The notes beneath the pieces are model-generated. The model was not told the origin of the DNA. It did no database searches and saw only the letters and a list, made by a program, of their open reading frames with translations. Positions 41,719-52,124 of a DNA stretch of 60,308 bases are shown in pieces (within the stretch, counting starts at the first letter, position 1; each line of letters opens with the position of its first letter). Origin of the DNA: Photobacterium pectinilyticum (GTDB lineage: Bacteria; Pseudomonadota; Gammaproteobacteria; Enterobacterales; Vibrionaceae); assembly GCF_024357955.1 (NCBI RefSeq), contig NZ_JANEYT010000031.1, positions 1-60,308 on the forward strand. The letters run 5' to 3'. Position numbers and translations under genes: made by a program.

Positions 41719-43425
41719 CTACCCTAATGATGCCTGATGCTTGCTGATCAAGTCGTCCATCGCCTCTACAGCGCGCTGCTGAACATGATTAAAGCAATCT
41801 TCATGGCTCATTGCCTCAACCACCTCGTAATAACACTTGAGCTTTGGCTCTGTCCCTGATGGCCTAACCACGACACGAGAGCCATCATCTAGGTGATAAA
41901 TCAGCACATCACTCGGCGGTAAATCTATCGGCTCTACCAATCCGTCGGCATGAATACGCTGGGATACTTTCAGGTCATCGGTAATGGCAACACCTCGTCC
42001 TGCAATCTGCGTCGGCGGCGTTGCGCGGAGTGTATCACCGATCGGTGGGGTTCCCGGCTGTAAAGCAATACTGCGCTGAGCATTGATATATAAGCCGTGC
42101 TCACGATAAATAGACTCAAGCTGATCCCACACCGTTTTCCCTTTCACGGCGAGTTCCGCAGCTAGCTGTGCGAACGCAACGAGCGCAGACAAACCGTCTT
42201 TATCCCATACGACATTACCCACGGTGTAACCGAGTGCTTCCTCATAAGCAAATAAGAACTGGCTATCTTCAGTCTGTTTCTCCATTGCAACATTCGTCAG
42301 CCACTTAAACCCGGTCAACGTCTGAAAGAAGGAGGCATCTACCGACTCAGCAATTTTCTCCAGTAACGTCGAAGAAACTATCGTCGTGCCCACCAAGTTT
42401 TGCGTCGGCCCAGCATGGGTCAACAAGTAGTGACCTAACAACACACCGACCTGATCGCCAGACAGCATTTGATAAGTGCCTTCTTCGGTTCGCACAGCGA
42501 CGGCAAACCGATCCGCATCGGGATCGTTAGCACAGGCCAGCATGGCCTGGTGTTTATCGGCTTCGGCGATGACCAAATCCATCGCCCCCGGCTCTTCGGG
42601 ATTAGGAAAATTAACCGTCGGGAATTGACCATCCGGCTCTCGCTGAGCAGCGACACTGTATACCTGATTAAACCCAGCATCTGCAAGAAGCGACTCGGCC
42701 AACTCGGCCCCAACACCATGCATTGCGGTATAGGCCAAGCTCATCGTTTCAGGCTCGTTATGGTTTGAAAGCAAGGCGCTATTATTGAGTGCTTTTCGAT
42801 ATTCGGTGTAGAAATCACCATTTAACCACACTAGCAAGCCTTCTCGTTCAGCATCATCAATTGAGTGTTCAGGCAGAGGTTCAGTGGCCGCAATATCTAT
42901 CTGCTGGGCGATACCTGAATCATGTGGAGGGATTATTTGTGCGCCATTGCCCCAGTACACCTTGAACCCATTGTACGCTGGCGGGTTATGGCTAGCAGTG
43001 ACAACCACGCCTGCAACAGCTTCAAGATGGCGTACACCAAAAGCAACAACAGGGGTAGGAGCCACTTTTTCGGTCAGATAAACCCGGATCCCCAAAGAGG
43101 TGAGCATTGATGCTGCATCATGAGCAAACTGACGAGAATCAGGCCGACCATCATAACCAATCACCACTCCCTTTGACGCTGACTGGGCATTTTTCTGAAG
43201 CAGATATTTTCCCAGCCCCAAAGACGTTTCTTGAATGACCAACCGATTCATCCGGTTTGGCCCAGCCCCCACAATACCGCGTAACCCCGCAGTACCAAAT
43301 GCCAAACGAGCAGAAAACCTCTCCGCCAGTTCTGACTGGCGATTGGCTTCTACTAACTGTTGAAGCTCTTCTCGTGTAATAGGATCGGGATCCCGTGCTA
43401 ACCATGTTGAGACTTCTGGTGACAT
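41719..43425 (-). CDS. Phosphoglucomutase/phosphomannomutase (alpha-D-phosphohexomutase)
   Basis: 568 residues with all four phosphohexomutase signatures: the phosphoserine loop TASHNPPAYNGFKVY, the metal loop ANDPDADRFAVAV, the sugar-binding segment FAYEEALGYTVGN and the phosphate-binding loop VRPSGTEPKLKCYYE. It interconverts hexose 1- and 6-phosphates in the cytoplasm. The length matches the PgcA/ManB-like group that handles glucose-1-P and mannose-1-P. ATG 43425 (MSPEVSTWLARDPDP) fits the family start and has GGGA upstream; the longer frame to 43485 does not resemble relatives. In this genome region it would connect with maltodextrin/glycogen breakdown, where glucose-1-P is produced. Confidence 0.88.
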   Translation of the reverse strand: MSPEVSTWLARDPDPITREELQQLVEANRQSELAERFSARLAFGTAGLRGIVGAGPNRMNRLVIQETSLGLGKYLLQKNAQSASKGVVIGYDGRPDSRQFAHDAASMLTSLGIRVYLTEKVAPTPVVAFGVRHLEAVAGVVVTASHNPPAYNGFKVYWGNGAQIIPPHDSGIAQQIDIAATEPLPEHSIDDAEREGLLVWLNGDFYTEYRKALNNSALLSNHNEPETMSLAYTAMHGVGAELAESLLADAGFNQVYSVAAQREPDGQFPTVNFPNPEEPGAMDLVIAEADKHQAMLACANDPDADRFAVAVRTEEGTYQMLSGDQVGVLLGHYLLTHAGPTQNLVGTTIVSSTLLEKIAESVDASFFQTLTGFKWLTNVAMEKQTEDSQFLFAYEEALGYTVGNVVWDKDGLSALVAFAQLAAELAVKGKTVWDQLESIYREHGLYINAQRSIALQPGTPPIGDTLRATPPTQIAGRGVAITDDLKVSQRIHADGLVEPIDLPPSDVLIYHLDDGSRVVVRPSGTEPKLKCYYEVVEAMSHEDCFNHVQQRAVEAMDDLISKHQASLG

Positions 43426-43566
43426 GTCGACATTCCCAATAAATTGCCATTTGGAATAGTATAGAGCGTGCGCCACAAGGGACAATTATATCTGTCTCAA
43501 AAAGCAGACTTAACAATATGAAAAATAAGTCATTAGAAGATGCAGGGATTTATCGCAAGCATAAAA

Positions 43567-43592
43567 AAATCCAGCCGGTGAGGGCTGGATTT
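43567..43592 (-). terminator. deaD terminator
   Basis: Perfect 10-bp stem AAATCCAGCC / GGCTGGATTT with a 6-base loop, followed on the minus strand by seven or more T residues. Confidence 0.9.
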
Positions 43593-43628
43593 ATAATTCA
43601 TCACACTAGATTGTTAAATCTGAGCTGA

Positions 43629-45521
43629 TTAATCTTCGAAGCGAGGCTTACGGTCACGCTGAGGAGCACCATGGTTACGCTCACCACGGTAGCTACCACG
43701 GTTATCACCACCACGGTTGCGGTCGAAACGACGCTCGCCTTCACGACGTGGACGACCGCCTTCGCGGTTACCGTCACGGTTACCACGGTAGCCGCCACGG
43801 TTACCATCACGGTTGCCGTCACGACGGTGCTCACGTAGTACGTCATCAGCTACAACAACAGCTTTAACTTCGTTCTGGCGAATGCGTAGTTTCTTAAGCT
43901 GAGAAGCGACTTCACTTGTCATCTTCTTAGGTAGTTGAACATACGTGTGACCAGGAGCTAGTTTAATCGCACCGATGAACTCTTTGCTTAGGCCTAGTTC
44001 GTTTGCGATAGCGCCAACGATATCTTTAACCTGAACACCTTGCTCACGGCCAACCTGAAGCTGGTAAGTATCCCAGTCAGCGTTGTTGTAAGTGCGGCGC
44101 TCACGACGTTCGCCACGCTCACCGCCACGTTCGCCACCACGGTCATCACGACGACGCTCACGACGTTGCTTCTCACGCTCGATAGCAGCGATCATTGGGT
44201 CTGGACCTTTGTAGAACAAAGGACGGTTACCCTGCTGACGCTTAAGTAGCATTGCAGCAAGTGTCGCAGCATCAACTTCGATGGTTTCTTGTAGTTTTTC
44301 TACAAGCTCAACGAATGCTTCTAGGCTAGATTCTTCTTTCTGAGCTTCTAGCTCCTGACCCAAACGGTTCAGGCGAGAAGCTGCAACAAGATCACGGTTT
44401 GGAAGTTGGATTTCTTCCATACGAGACTTAGTTACACGCTCGATTGTACGCAGCATGCGGATCTGGTTAGTACGAACCAACAAGATCGCTTTACCTGCAC
44501 GTCCAGCACGGCCAGTACGACCAATACGGTGGATGTATGATTCAACATCGAATGGGATGTCGTAGTTAAACACGTGAGTAATACGCGGAACATCAAGACC
44601 ACGAGCAACAACGTCAGTCGCAACTAGGATATCGATAACACCTTTTTTGATGTGATCAACAGTACGCTCACGCAGTGACTGAGGGATATCACCGTGAAGT
44701 GCTGCAGCTTTGAAACCACGAGCAGACAACCAATCAGCTAGACGCTCAGTATCCTGACGGGTACGAACGAATACGATTGATGCATCAGTCTCTTCTGTTT
44801 CAAGAAGACGCATCATTGCTTCGTCTTTCTCTACGCCTTTAACAACCCAGAACTGCTGCTCAACTTGAGAAACAGTACGGTTTTCACCAGCAACGTCAAT
44901 ACGCTCAGGGTTACGTAGGAAGCGGTCAACAATTTGCTTAACGATTGGAGGCATAGTTGCCGAGAACAATACGCGCTGAGCTGACACTGGTGCTTGTTCC
45001 ATGATCCAAGTTACGTCATCAACAAAGCCCATTTTTAGCATTTCATCGGCTTCATCAAGTACAAACGTACTAACTTCATCAAGGTGCAGGCGGTCACGAG
45101 AGATTAAATCTTTCACACGACCTGGAGTACCAACAACAATGTGAGCACCATTTTTCAGTGCACGCATTTGATCAACGATAGATGCACCACCGTAGATCTC
45201 TAGTACTTTAAGGCCCTTGATGTTTTGACCTAGAACTTTAATTTCAGCAGCAACCTGGATTGCTAGTTCACGAGTTGGAGCCATAACAATAGCCTGAGGC
45301 TTATGCTGACCAAGATCCAACTTGTTTAGTAGAGGCAAAGAGAATGCAGCTGTTTTACCTGTACCTGTTTGTGCTTTACCTAGTGCATCAGCACCAGTAA
45401 GTAGAAGAGGAATAGACGCCGCCTGGATAGGTGTCGGCGCAACGAAGCCCATTGAGTCTAGTGCGGATAATAGTGTGTCGGCCAGTTCTAACTGACGAAA
45501 TTCTGTAACAGATTCTTGCAT
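43629..45521 (-). CDS. deaD: DeaD/CsdA cold-shock DEAD-box RNA helicase
   Basis: 630 residues (E. coli DeaD 629). Q motif FVAPTPIQAASIP, motif I AQTGTGKT, DEAD in FVLDEADEMLKM, SAT, then helicase C with VARGLDVPR and HRIGRTGRAG. An extended dimerisation region and the DbpA-type RNA-binding domain (about 480-555, VGREQGVQVKDIVGAIANEL) follow. The C-terminal 75 residues are an Arg/Gly/Asn/Asp-rich tail (NRDGNRGGYRGNRDGNREGG). It remodels structured RNA in ribosome assembly and mRNA decay. ATG 45521 gives the E. coli-like start. It is divergent from rnb, another RNA-decay gene, across a 377-bp gap. Confidence 0.93.
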   Translation of the reverse strand: MQESVTEFRQLELADTLLSALDSMGFVAPTPIQAASIPLLLTGADALGKAQTGTGKTAAFSLPLLNKLDLGQHKPQAIVMAPTRELAIQVAAEIKVLGQNIKGLKVLEIYGGASIVDQMRALKNGAHIVVGTPGRVKDLISRDRLHLDEVSTFVLDEADEMLKMGFVDDVTWIMEQAPVSAQRVLFSATMPPIVKQIVDRFLRNPERIDVAGENRTVSQVEQQFWVVKGVEKDEAMMRLLETEETDASIVFVRTRQDTERLADWLSARGFKAAALHGDIPQSLRERTVDHIKKGVIDILVATDVVARGLDVPRITHVFNYDIPFDVESYIHRIGRTGRAGRAGKAILLVRTNQIRMLRTIERVTKSRMEEIQLPNRDLVAASRLNRLGQELEAQKEESSLEAFVELVEKLQETIEVDAATLAAMLLKRQQGNRPLFYKGPDPMIAAIEREKQRRERRRDDRGGERGGERGERRERRTYNNADWDTYQLQVGREQGVQVKDIVGAIANELGLSKEFIGAIKLAPGHTYVQLPKKMTSEVASQLKKLRIRQNEVKAVVVADDVLREHRRDGNRDGNRGGYRGNRDGNREGGRPRREGERRFDRNRGGDNRGSYRGERNHGAPQRDRKPRFED

Positions 45522-45898
45522 TGGGATCCCAATAAATGATCTAACGTAAAACGGGGCCCCTAATGCTAATAAACGGTTCTGCAACAGCAACCACAAGCTT
45601 GGGCCTCGACTATAGAGGCGCGCATTGTGCGCCAATACAAGATAAAAAGCCAGAAAAAATTGAGCACTGTCACAAATTAACCTTCAAGTACCTACAATTC
45701 ATACAATAAGTGCAACAGAGCATCTTTTTTAGTGAAAAACTCACTACTGATTTCATTTAAAACACGTTTCAATTAGCCCCTCCTTTTATATGCCCTCTTC
45801 TATAAACCTGATAATCAGGTAACAGGACTGGGCCGAAGCTTGGTTTTATGGGCTGAAAACTTTATAGTGTGCATGTTAACAACCTGAGATCGGGCATC
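45522..45898. promoter_or_regulatory. Divergent deaD/rnb control region
   Basis: 377 bp. A TATAGT -10-like box lies near 45862-45867 before rnb, and a small dyad CCTGATAATCAGG is at about 45809-45821. The deaD side could hold a long cold-shock leader, but I could not define it. Confidence 0.4.
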
Positions 45899-47899
45899 AT
45901 GTTTCAAGATAATCCTTTACTAGCACAGCTTAAAAAACAAATTCAGGAAACGCTTCCTAAAAAAGAAGGCAACATCAAAGCAACTGACCGTGGCTTTGGC
46001 TTTCTTGAAGTCGACAACAAGGAAAGCTACTTCATTCCACCTAACTATATGAAAAACGTTATGCACGGTGACCGTGTTATGGCCGTTATTCGTACGGAAA
46101 AGGAACGTGAGGTTGCCGAGCCACAGGAACTGATTGAACAATTCGTTACTCGCTTTATTGGACGAGTGAAGCTTATTCGTGATCGCTTGCATGTTGTTCC
46201 CGATCACCCGCAGCTGAAAGATGCCGTTAAAGCTCGCCCTGTCAAAGGCCTTAACCCAGAATTACTCAAAGAGGGTGACTGGGTTGTTGCCAACATGACA
46301 CGTCACCCGCTGGTTGGTGACAACAAAACTTTCTTCTGTGAAATTAAACAAAAGATCACCGACAGTAACGACAAGATCGCGCCATGGTGGGTAACACTGG
46401 CTCGTCATGACCTACCAAAAGCTGAACCTGCACCGCAGGATAGTTGGTCGATGCTTGAAGAAGGTCTAGAACGCGAAGATCTGACCGACCTTCCTTTCAT
46501 TACTATCGACGGTGAATCGACCAAAGATATGGACGATGCTATTTACACCGTTGCTAAAGGTGATGGCAGTTTTGAAATCACCATTGCCATTGCTGATCCA
46601 ACGTCTTATATCGCAGTCGGTGAAAAAATGGATAAGGAAGCACGTGAGCGTGGTTTCACCATCTATTTACCGGGTCGTAATATCCCAATGCTACCTCGTG
46701 AGTTAAGTGATGAACTCTGCTCTTTACTAGAAGAAGAAAAGCGTCCAACAATTTGTTGCCGTGTCAGCATTGATAAAGACGGTGTTATCCAAGATGACAT
46801 CCACTTCTTCGCTGCTTGGATAAAATCACAAGGCCGCTTGGCTTACGATCATGTCTCTGATCTGCTTGAGAATGGCAGCTGTGACCAGTGGACTCCAAAC
46901 GAAACTATCCTAGAGCAAATTAAAGCGCTGCATGGTTTTGCTATTGCTCGCAGCGAATGGCGTGCGACCAATGCAGTTGTATTCCCAGATCGTCCAGACT
47001 ACCGTTTCGAACTGAGTGAAGATAACGACGTTGTCGCGATTCACACCGATCCTCGCCGTACTGCCAATCGCATGATTGAAGAAGCGATGATCACTGCAAA
47101 TATCTGTGCAGGTCGCGTGCTGAAAGAAAAATTCGATTTGGGTGTGTATAACTACCACAACGGTTTCAACCCAGAGAAACTGGATACGGCAATGGACTTC
47201 CTATCCAAAGCCGAGGCGCCGTTCGAAAAAGATCAACTACTGACTTTAGAAGGCTTCAGTGCACTTCGCCGGTGGCTAAATGATCAAGACAGTACTTACC
47301 TTGACAACCGCCTACGTAAGTTCCAAGCATACAGTGAAGTTGGCAATAAACCTGCCCCTCACTATGCCATGGGGTTAGATGTGTACGCGACGTGGACATC
47401 TCCAATCCGTAAATATGGCGATATGATCAACCACCGCCTACTTAAAGCGGTTATCTCAGGACAAGAACCAAGCCAAACACCAGATGACAGTGTGGGTGAA
47501 GAGATCGCGACTCACCGCCGCAACCATCGCATGGCTGAGCGCGATGTTGCCGATTGGTTGTATGTTCGTCTGCTTAAAGATGCTGTGAAGGAATCGACTG
47601 TATTTACCGCTGAGATCTTCGACATCAACCGTGCAGGCATGCGTGTTCGTCTACTGGAAAATGGCGCAGCCGCTTTCATCCCAGCCCCATTGATCATCGA
47701 CAACAAAGCACGTATTGAGTGTAACGGTGAGCTGGGTATCGTGAGCATCGATAAGGAAAAAGAGTACCAACTTGGTGATCAGCTTGAAGTGACTATTGCC
47801 GAGGTACGCTCTGCGACTCGTCAACTCGTTGCAAAGCCTGTTAAACAGTTCCCGGCACCAGAAGCAGAAACAGCCCCGGCAGAGTCCGCAGAGGCTTAA
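45899..47899 (+). CDS. rnb: Ribonuclease II
   Basis: 666 residues (E. coli RNase II 644). N-terminal cold-shock RNA-binding domain ([20 protein letters not shown]) and a second CSD, the RNB catalytic domain with the metal-binding aspartates in [15 protein letters not shown] (about 201-215), and a C-terminal S1 domain ([20 protein letters not shown]). It degrades single-stranded RNA 3' to 5'. ATG 45899 ([15 protein letters not shown]) matches E. coli exactly at the start, so the extra upstream in-frame residues were left out. An Ala/Glu/Pro tail adds about 20 residues. A terminator follows. Confidence 0.95.
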   Translation: MFQDNPLLAQLKKQIQETLPKKEGNIKATDRGFGFLEVDNKESYFIPPNYMKNVMHGDRVMAVIRTEKEREVAEPQELIEQFVTRFIGRVKLIRDRLHVVPDHPQLKDAVKARPVKGLNPELLKEGDWVVANMTRHPLVGDNKTFFCEIKQKITDSNDKIAPWWVTLARHDLPKAEPAPQDSWSMLEEGLEREDLTDLPFITIDGESTKDMDDAIYTVAKGDGSFEITIAIADPTSYIAVGEKMDKEARERGFTIYLPGRNIPMLPRELSDELCSLLEEEKRPTICCRVSIDKDGVIQDDIHFFAAWIKSQGRLAYDHVSDLLENGSCDQWTPNETILEQIKALHGFAIARSEWRATNAVVFPDRPDYRFELSEDNDVVAIHTDPRRTANRMIEEAMITANICAGRVLKEKFDLGVYNYHNGFNPEKLDTAMDFLSKAEAPFEKDQLLTLEGFSALRRWLNDQDSTYLDNRLRKFQAYSEVGNKPAPHYAMGLDVYATWTSPIRKYGDMINHRLLKAVISGQEPSQTPDDSVGEEIATHRRNHRMAERDVADWLYVRLLKDAVKESTVFTAEIFDINRAGMRVRLLENGAAAFIPAPLIIDNKARIECNGELGIVSIDKEKEYQLGDQLEVTIAEVRSATRQLVAKPVKQFPAPEAETAPAESAEA

Positions 47900-47922
47900 T
47901 CGACAACGACAATCAATCAAAG

Positions 47923-47946
47923 GGCCAGCACTTGCTGGCCTTTTTT
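47923..47946 (+). terminator. rnb terminator
   Basis: Stem GGCCAGC / GCTGGCC with a 4-base loop, followed by six T residues. Confidence 0.9.
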
Positions 47947-47978
47947 GTATACTCAACATAACTTATACATAACTAGTC

Positions 47979-48026
47979 ATACCAATCTGGATAAGTAATT
48001 GCTCAAGTATTTATGTAGGTTGGCAT
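47979..48026 (+). repeat. 48-bp palindromic repeat, copy 2
   Basis: Starts ATACCAATCTGGATAAGTAA and ends GTAGGTTGGCAT. The central TTGATCAA of the other copies reads TTGCTCAA here. It ends two bases before an ATG (48028) that is in frame with the next gene. Confidence 0.85.
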
Positions 48027-48057
48027 CATGCTCAATGGCCAAAATAAAAAGTCAGCT

Positions 48058-48612
48058 ATGCAAAATTATAAATACGAAGAAGTACATCAACAGGTAAAAC
48101 AATGGTTGGAAGACGTCGTCATCGGGCTCAACCTTTGCCCTTTTGCCGCTAAACCTAATCGTAATGAACAAATTCAGATTTTCATTTCTGAGGCGTCAAA
48201 TGAAGAGGTGATACTTGAAGAAATCTATCAGCAACTTCAGAAACTGGATAGTACGCCTGTAGAAGAATTGGAAACCACCTTAGTCGTCACGCCAAACCTG
48301 TTCAGTGACTTTGCCGACTATAACCAATATCTCGATCTTATCGATGCTCTTGTATTCCAAATGGGATATCAAGGTATCTACCAAATCGCGAGCTTTCACC
48401 CTGATTACTGTTTCCACGGTACCGAACCGGATGATGCCGAGAACTTAACAAACCGATCTCCTTACCCAATTTTTCACCTTATCCGTGAAGGGAGTATGGA
48501 AAAGGTATTGAAGCACTACCCCGATCCAGAAGGTATCCCTGAACGTAATATTGAATGCGTAGAGAGCTTAACCGAAGAAGATGTAGCTCGGTTATTTCCA
48601 TTTTTGAAGTAA
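48058..48612 (+). CDS. DUF1415 family protein
   Basis: 184 residues from ATG 48058, typical DUF1415 length. Conserved pieces: VVIGLNLCPFAAKPNRNEQI (with the LCPFA box), TTLVVTPNLFSDFADYNQYL, and QIASFHPDYCFHGTEPDDAE leading to NRSPYPIFHLIREGS. The Cys and His residues suggest a possible metal or redox role, but the family is uncharacterised. I prefer 48058 because the upstream in-frame ATG at 48028 lies against the edge of a mobile palindromic repeat. No operon partner. Confidence 0.78.
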   Translation: MQNYKYEEVHQQVKQWLEDVVIGLNLCPFAAKPNRNEQIQIFISEASNEEVILEEIYQQLQKLDSTPVEELETTLVVTPNLFSDFADYNQYLDLIDALVFQMGYQGIYQIASFHPDYCFHGTEPDDAENLTNRSPYPIFHLIREGSMEKVLKHYPDPEGIPERNIECVESLTEEDVARLFPFLK

Positions 48613-48681
48613 TATCAGACTCGCAGGGCTGTACAACAGCCTGGCTGGCTGGCTTTTTATCATTAATGAATACATAAAGAT

Positions 48682-48883
48682 AAAAAAACCCGAACAAGTT
48701 GTCGGGTTTTGGTTACCAATAAACTTACTCTTCTTGCAAAAGTAAGCCAGCTATGCAGCAACGCCAATATAAATGTGGGACCTAGCTAACCCTAGCAGAT
48801 CGGCGGCCAAACCATTGCTAGGCACTAAGCCCGGGAGTTGCTTGCCTAAGTGAAAACAAGCATCTTCTTATTATCTCTGAAGG
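48682..48883 (-). ncRNA. Candidate small RNA, about 200 nt
   Basis: On the minus strand a sigma-70 promoter (-35 CTGATA at 48913-48918, 17-bp spacer, -10 TATAAA at 48890-48895) faces a gene-free stretch that ends in a strong intrinsic terminator: stem AAAACCCGA / TCGGGTTTT at 48685-48710, then seven T residues. Inside, long-range pairs can form: AGCAAC (48757-48762) with GTTGCT (48837-48842), enclosing CCTAGC (48781-48786) with GCTAGG (48818-48823), and a separate CTTAC/GTAAG hairpin near 48724-48747. No ORF with a ribosome site is present. The position downstream of malG on the same strand recalls MicX of V. cholerae, but I cannot confirm homology. Confidence 0.6.
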
Positions 48884-49129
48884 TAATCATTTATACCCTA
48901 CTCAAATGATTCTATCAGCCCACATTAAAATGTGAAACCATAAAGAAGGTATAAACACCTAAAATTCATTATTTATTCAAAAAAACCTTTTGCGTATTCT
49001 GAAAGTAATAAGTGACAAATTTGTAGGCTAGTAAACTGATAGGTAAGATAATTTACTTAATAAAAGTTCACTTTATAAAATGAAAGTGACCAGTATTTCT
49101 GATCACTTTAATCTCTAAAAAGTGGTCAA

Positions 49130-49333
49130 TTACTTGTTTGACCCTTCCTTCATCTCTTTTTTCAATTTCGTACACTCATAGGCGGGAATAGCCGTTACAC
49201 CCAGTATCTTCCCTTCATACATACATATGATTTGTGGTGTTGAGACAGTACTACCACCACTGTGACCAGAGGAAGAGTTGGCAAAAGTAAAGCTAGAGAA
49301 AGCAAGCATCATCAGAACAAACATTTTTTTCAT
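49130..49333 (-). CDS. Small exported peptide of unknown function
   Basis: 67 residues. A signal peptide (MKKMFVLMMLAFSSFTFA) is cleaved before NSSSGHSGG, leaving a mature peptide of about 49 residues with two Cys (IICMYEG and YECTKLKK) that could form one disulfide. GGAGG lies 6 bases upstream of the ATG, strong support for translation. A hairpin AAAGTGA / TCACTTT at 49081-49107 follows the stop. It lies between malG and the candidate sRNA on the same strand. No family recognised. Confidence 0.6.
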   Translation of the reverse strand: MKKMFVLMMLAFSSFTFANSSSGHSGGSTVSTPQIICMYEGKILGVTAIPAYECTKLKKEMKEGSNK

Positions 49334-49512
49334 TAGAAGCCTCCACGAGTTACGGTTTATTTACAACGAAAACCAACTCTAAAAGCGTAGCAGGTAATAA
49401 CTGAAGTAAAAGCGGCGTGCTACTTCTAGCCCTAGATATAACGCCCCACGTTTTATTTATGAGAATCACTATTACGAAAGAAAGATAACTTCTTATGTCT
49501 TAATGACAAAAA

Positions 49513-49537
49513 AAACGGATGCCTTGGCATCCGGTTT
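49513..49537 (-). terminator. malEFG operon terminator
   Basis: Stem CGGATGC / GCATCCG with a 4-base loop; on the minus strand it is followed by nine T residues. Confidence 0.88.
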
Positions 49538-49573
49538 CAATTTTTTCATGATATAGGGTTAACCGTTTATGTA

Positions 49574-50464
49574 TTACCCTTTCACACCACCTGAAGTCAG
49601 GCCACCCACCAAGAATTTCTGGGCCAACAAGAATACTGTCGTGATTGGAATCGCTGACAATACTGCTGCGGCTGCAAAGTCACCCCATAGATAGTTCTGC
49701 GGGTACAGGTACTGCTGCATACCAACAGCTAATGTATAGTTGTTAACATCAGTCAATAGCAGTGACGCTACCGGCACTTCGGTTACCACACCGATGAACG
49801 ATAGGATGAACACCACAGCAAGAATTGGCACGGAAAGTGGCAACAATACCAAGCGGAATGCCTGCCACGGTGTTGCGCCATCCAAGGCTGCAGCTTCTTC
49901 TAACGAGCCATCAATCGTTTCAAAATACCCTTTGATTGTCCATACATGCAGTGCAATACCACCAAGGTAAGAGAAAATCAGGCCACCGTGGGTATTAAGC
50001 CCCAAGAATGGAATATACTGGCCTAAACGGTCAAACAAGGCATAAAGAGCAACCAGAGCAAGTACTGCTGGGAACATTTGGAAAATCATCATCCCTTTCA
50101 AGATGGTGCTCTTGCCTTTGAAGCGCATACGGGCGAACGCATAAGCACTGGTTGTCGACAGAGCAACAATGATTACCGAGGTAATGCCTGCCACTTTCAC
50201 CGTGTTCCACAGCCATAAAAGTACTGGGAATGGTGGTGGTGTTACGCTTCCGTCGCTGTTTGTCACCGAGAAGCCCAAGGCTAAACGCCAGTGATCAAGC
50301 GTTGGATTGCTTGGAATTAGCTCACCACCAGCAAAGTTACCTTCACGCAGCGAGATAGCAACAATCATCAATAAAGGGAAAATCGTTGCCGCTAGGAACA
50401 AGCACAATCCAATGTGTGTTGCCCATACCCGATATTTTAATGACTTAGGTTGAACCATTGGCAT
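49574..50464 (-). CDS. malG: MalG, maltose/maltodextrin ABC transporter permease
   Basis: 296 residues, the same length as E. coli MalG, with six membrane helices. The EAA loop that docks MalK reads [20 protein letters not shown] (about 190-209). Together with MalF it forms the inner-membrane channel for maltose and maltodextrins. It starts 11 bases after malF and ends the malE-malF-malG operon at a strong terminator. Compared with E. coli it has a short insertion after the first helix ([17 protein letters not shown]). Confidence 0.94.
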   Translation of the reverse strand: MPMVQPKSLKYRVWATHIGLCLFLAATIFPLLMIVAISLREGNFAGGELIPSNPTLDHWRLALGFSVTNSDGSVTPPPFPVLLWLWNTVKVAGITSVIIVALSTTSAYAFARMRFKGKSTILKGMMIFQMFPAVLALVALYALFDRLGQYIPFLGLNTHGGLIFSYLGGIALHVWTIKGYFETIDGSLEEAAALDGATPWQAFRLVLLPLSVPILAVVFILSFIGVVTEVPVASLLLTDVNNYTLAVGMQQYLYPQNYLWGDFAAAAVLSAIPITTVFLLAQKFLVGGLTSGGVKG

Positions 50465-50475
50465 GACGTCTCTCC

Positions 50476-52059
50476 TTAGTTCTGCTCAAGCTTAGTGTTG
50501 GTAAATTTCAGGTTAAGTAGTGCCATACCACCTACCAAGATGAAGATAATTGTTGCTATCGCACCGGCTAGACCGAAGTCTTGACCACCGCCACCTTCGA
50601 ATGCAATACGGTAGGTATAACTTACTAACAAGTCAGTGTAACCTGCTGGCTCTGAAGTACCGACCATGTTCGGGCCACCAGAGGTCAATAGCTGAATCAT
50701 TACAAAGTTGTTGAAGTTAAACGCAAAGCTTGCAATTAGTAGCGGTGTCAGCGGTTTAATCAACATTGGCAATGTAATATTGAAGAAGTTCTGGATAGGG
50801 CCGGCACCATCAATGGCAGAGGCTTCATACAGATCTTCAGGAATCGACTTCAATAGACCCATACATAGAATCATCATGTAAGGGAAACCAAGCCAGGTGT
50901 TCACCAATACAACCATCACTCGGGCCATGACCGGATCAGAGAACCATGATGGCTTGATACCAAACATAGCTTCAAGCAACATGTTTATCTCACCAAAGCT
51001 CTGGTTGAATAACCCCTTGAAGATAAGAATCGAGATAAACGACGGTACGGCATAAGGAAGAATAAGCAGTACGCGGTAGATACCACTGCCTTTCAACGGC
51101 TCCCACTGTACGATAACAGCAAGGATCATCCCCAATGCAAGCGTCAGAGCAACAGCAAGGAAAGCAAAAACAACAGTCCAGACGAAGATGCCGAGGAATG
51201 GTTCTTTAATACCGTCATCCGTCAGCACTCGTTCGAAGTTAGCAGCACCAACGCCTACCACAAACCCTGGAGAAATAGGCTTTTCTACAAAATCACCATT
51301 TGCATCAACCGGTTGATAAAAGCCAATTTCATAATTTGGCTTAAACAACTGGTTAGTTTGATTATTGAACAGTGACTCTCCGTCTTCCTGCAAAGTGAAT
51401 AGTGCCGTTTCAGCAGCAAACTTTCGCAGACCACTCATGCGGATATGTTCACCGCTAGGCATCTCCAACTCGACCTTATTGAGGTTAGAGCGGTTTTGCA
51501 CAATAGTACGGATGATTTCTTTCTCACCCTGCACCGCACTGACCTCGCGCAGATGCATGAACTCTTCTGCAGGCGGATTAGCGATATCAAATACATCAGA
51601 GGCTAATAGGTCGCCATTGGCTTTAATAATAAGCTGATGACCGTTATCAACCTTATACAAGTCAAAACCGTAGCTATCACCTGACAAGAATGAACGCTGT
51701 TGAAGTACTGTCTGCGCTCGCTCTAGAGACAGCTGGTTGGAGGCACTGTAGTTAGTAAATGCCAATCCGACCGTGTAAATCAGCGGAAAGATAATGAAAA
51801 CAATCATCCCGGCAATACCAGGATAGATATAGCGATGAGCGTAGGTTTTCTTACTACCAAAAATATAAAGAGCAAGAGCTGTGAGAACAACGGTAAGAAG
51901 TGCGAAGGGTATTTCACCCTGAGCATACATTAAGACAGTAGCATAACCGTTAACCGTACCGATCATGCCTAGTAGTGACCATTTCAGCCACTTACGATAA
52001 TTTAATTTCGAACGTTCCTGAGGTGAATCGAGAAGTTCTGCACCTTGAACTGACTGCAT
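50476..52059 (-). CDS. malF: MalF, maltose/maltodextrin ABC transporter permease
   Basis: 527 residues (E. coli 514). Eight membrane helices with the large periplasmic P2 loop between helices 3 and 4 (about 85-270) that contacts MalE in E. coli. The EAA loop is [20 protein letters not shown] (about 415-435). The N-terminus is longer and cytoplasmic. Second gene of malEFG, 65 bases after malE. No sign of damage. Confidence 0.94.
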   Translation of the reverse strand: MQSVQGAELLDSPQERSKLNYRKWLKWSLLGMIGTVNGYATVLMYAQGEIPFALLTVVLTALALYIFGSKKTYAHRYIYPGIAGMIVFIIFPLIYTVGLAFTNYSASNQLSLERAQTVLQQRSFLSGDSYGFDLYKVDNGHQLIIKANGDLLASDVFDIANPPAEEFMHLREVSAVQGEKEIIRTIVQNRSNLNKVELEMPSGEHIRMSGLRKFAAETALFTLQEDGESLFNNQTNQLFKPNYEIGFYQPVDANGDFVEKPISPGFVVGVGAANFERVLTDDGIKEPFLGIFVWTVVFAFLAVALTLALGMILAVIVQWEPLKGSGIYRVLLILPYAVPSFISILIFKGLFNQSFGEINMLLEAMFGIKPSWFSDPVMARVMVVLVNTWLGFPYMMILCMGLLKSIPEDLYEASAIDGAGPIQNFFNITLPMLIKPLTPLLIASFAFNFNNFVMIQLLTSGGPNMVGTSEPAGYTDLLVSYTYRIAFEGGGGQDFGLAGAIATIIFILVGGMALLNLKFTNTKLEQN

Positions 52060-52124
52060 CTCAGCTCCTTGCTAGCAAAATGACAAATAAAAATAGGGAG
52101 AGTTTCCCCTCCCCGTAAAAGGAA

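Noticed and set aside
45869..45898. Upstream start for RNase II
   Set aside because: The [11 protein letters not shown] start at 45899 matches E. coli RNase II; the ten extra residues do not.
48750..48860. Plus-strand c-di-GMP (GEMM) or cobalamin riboswitch
   Set aside because: GTGGGAC, CCAAACCATTGC and AAGCCCGGGAG look suggestive, but the conserved core pairs of either class do not line up and no gene follows on that strand; a minus-strand sRNA fits better.
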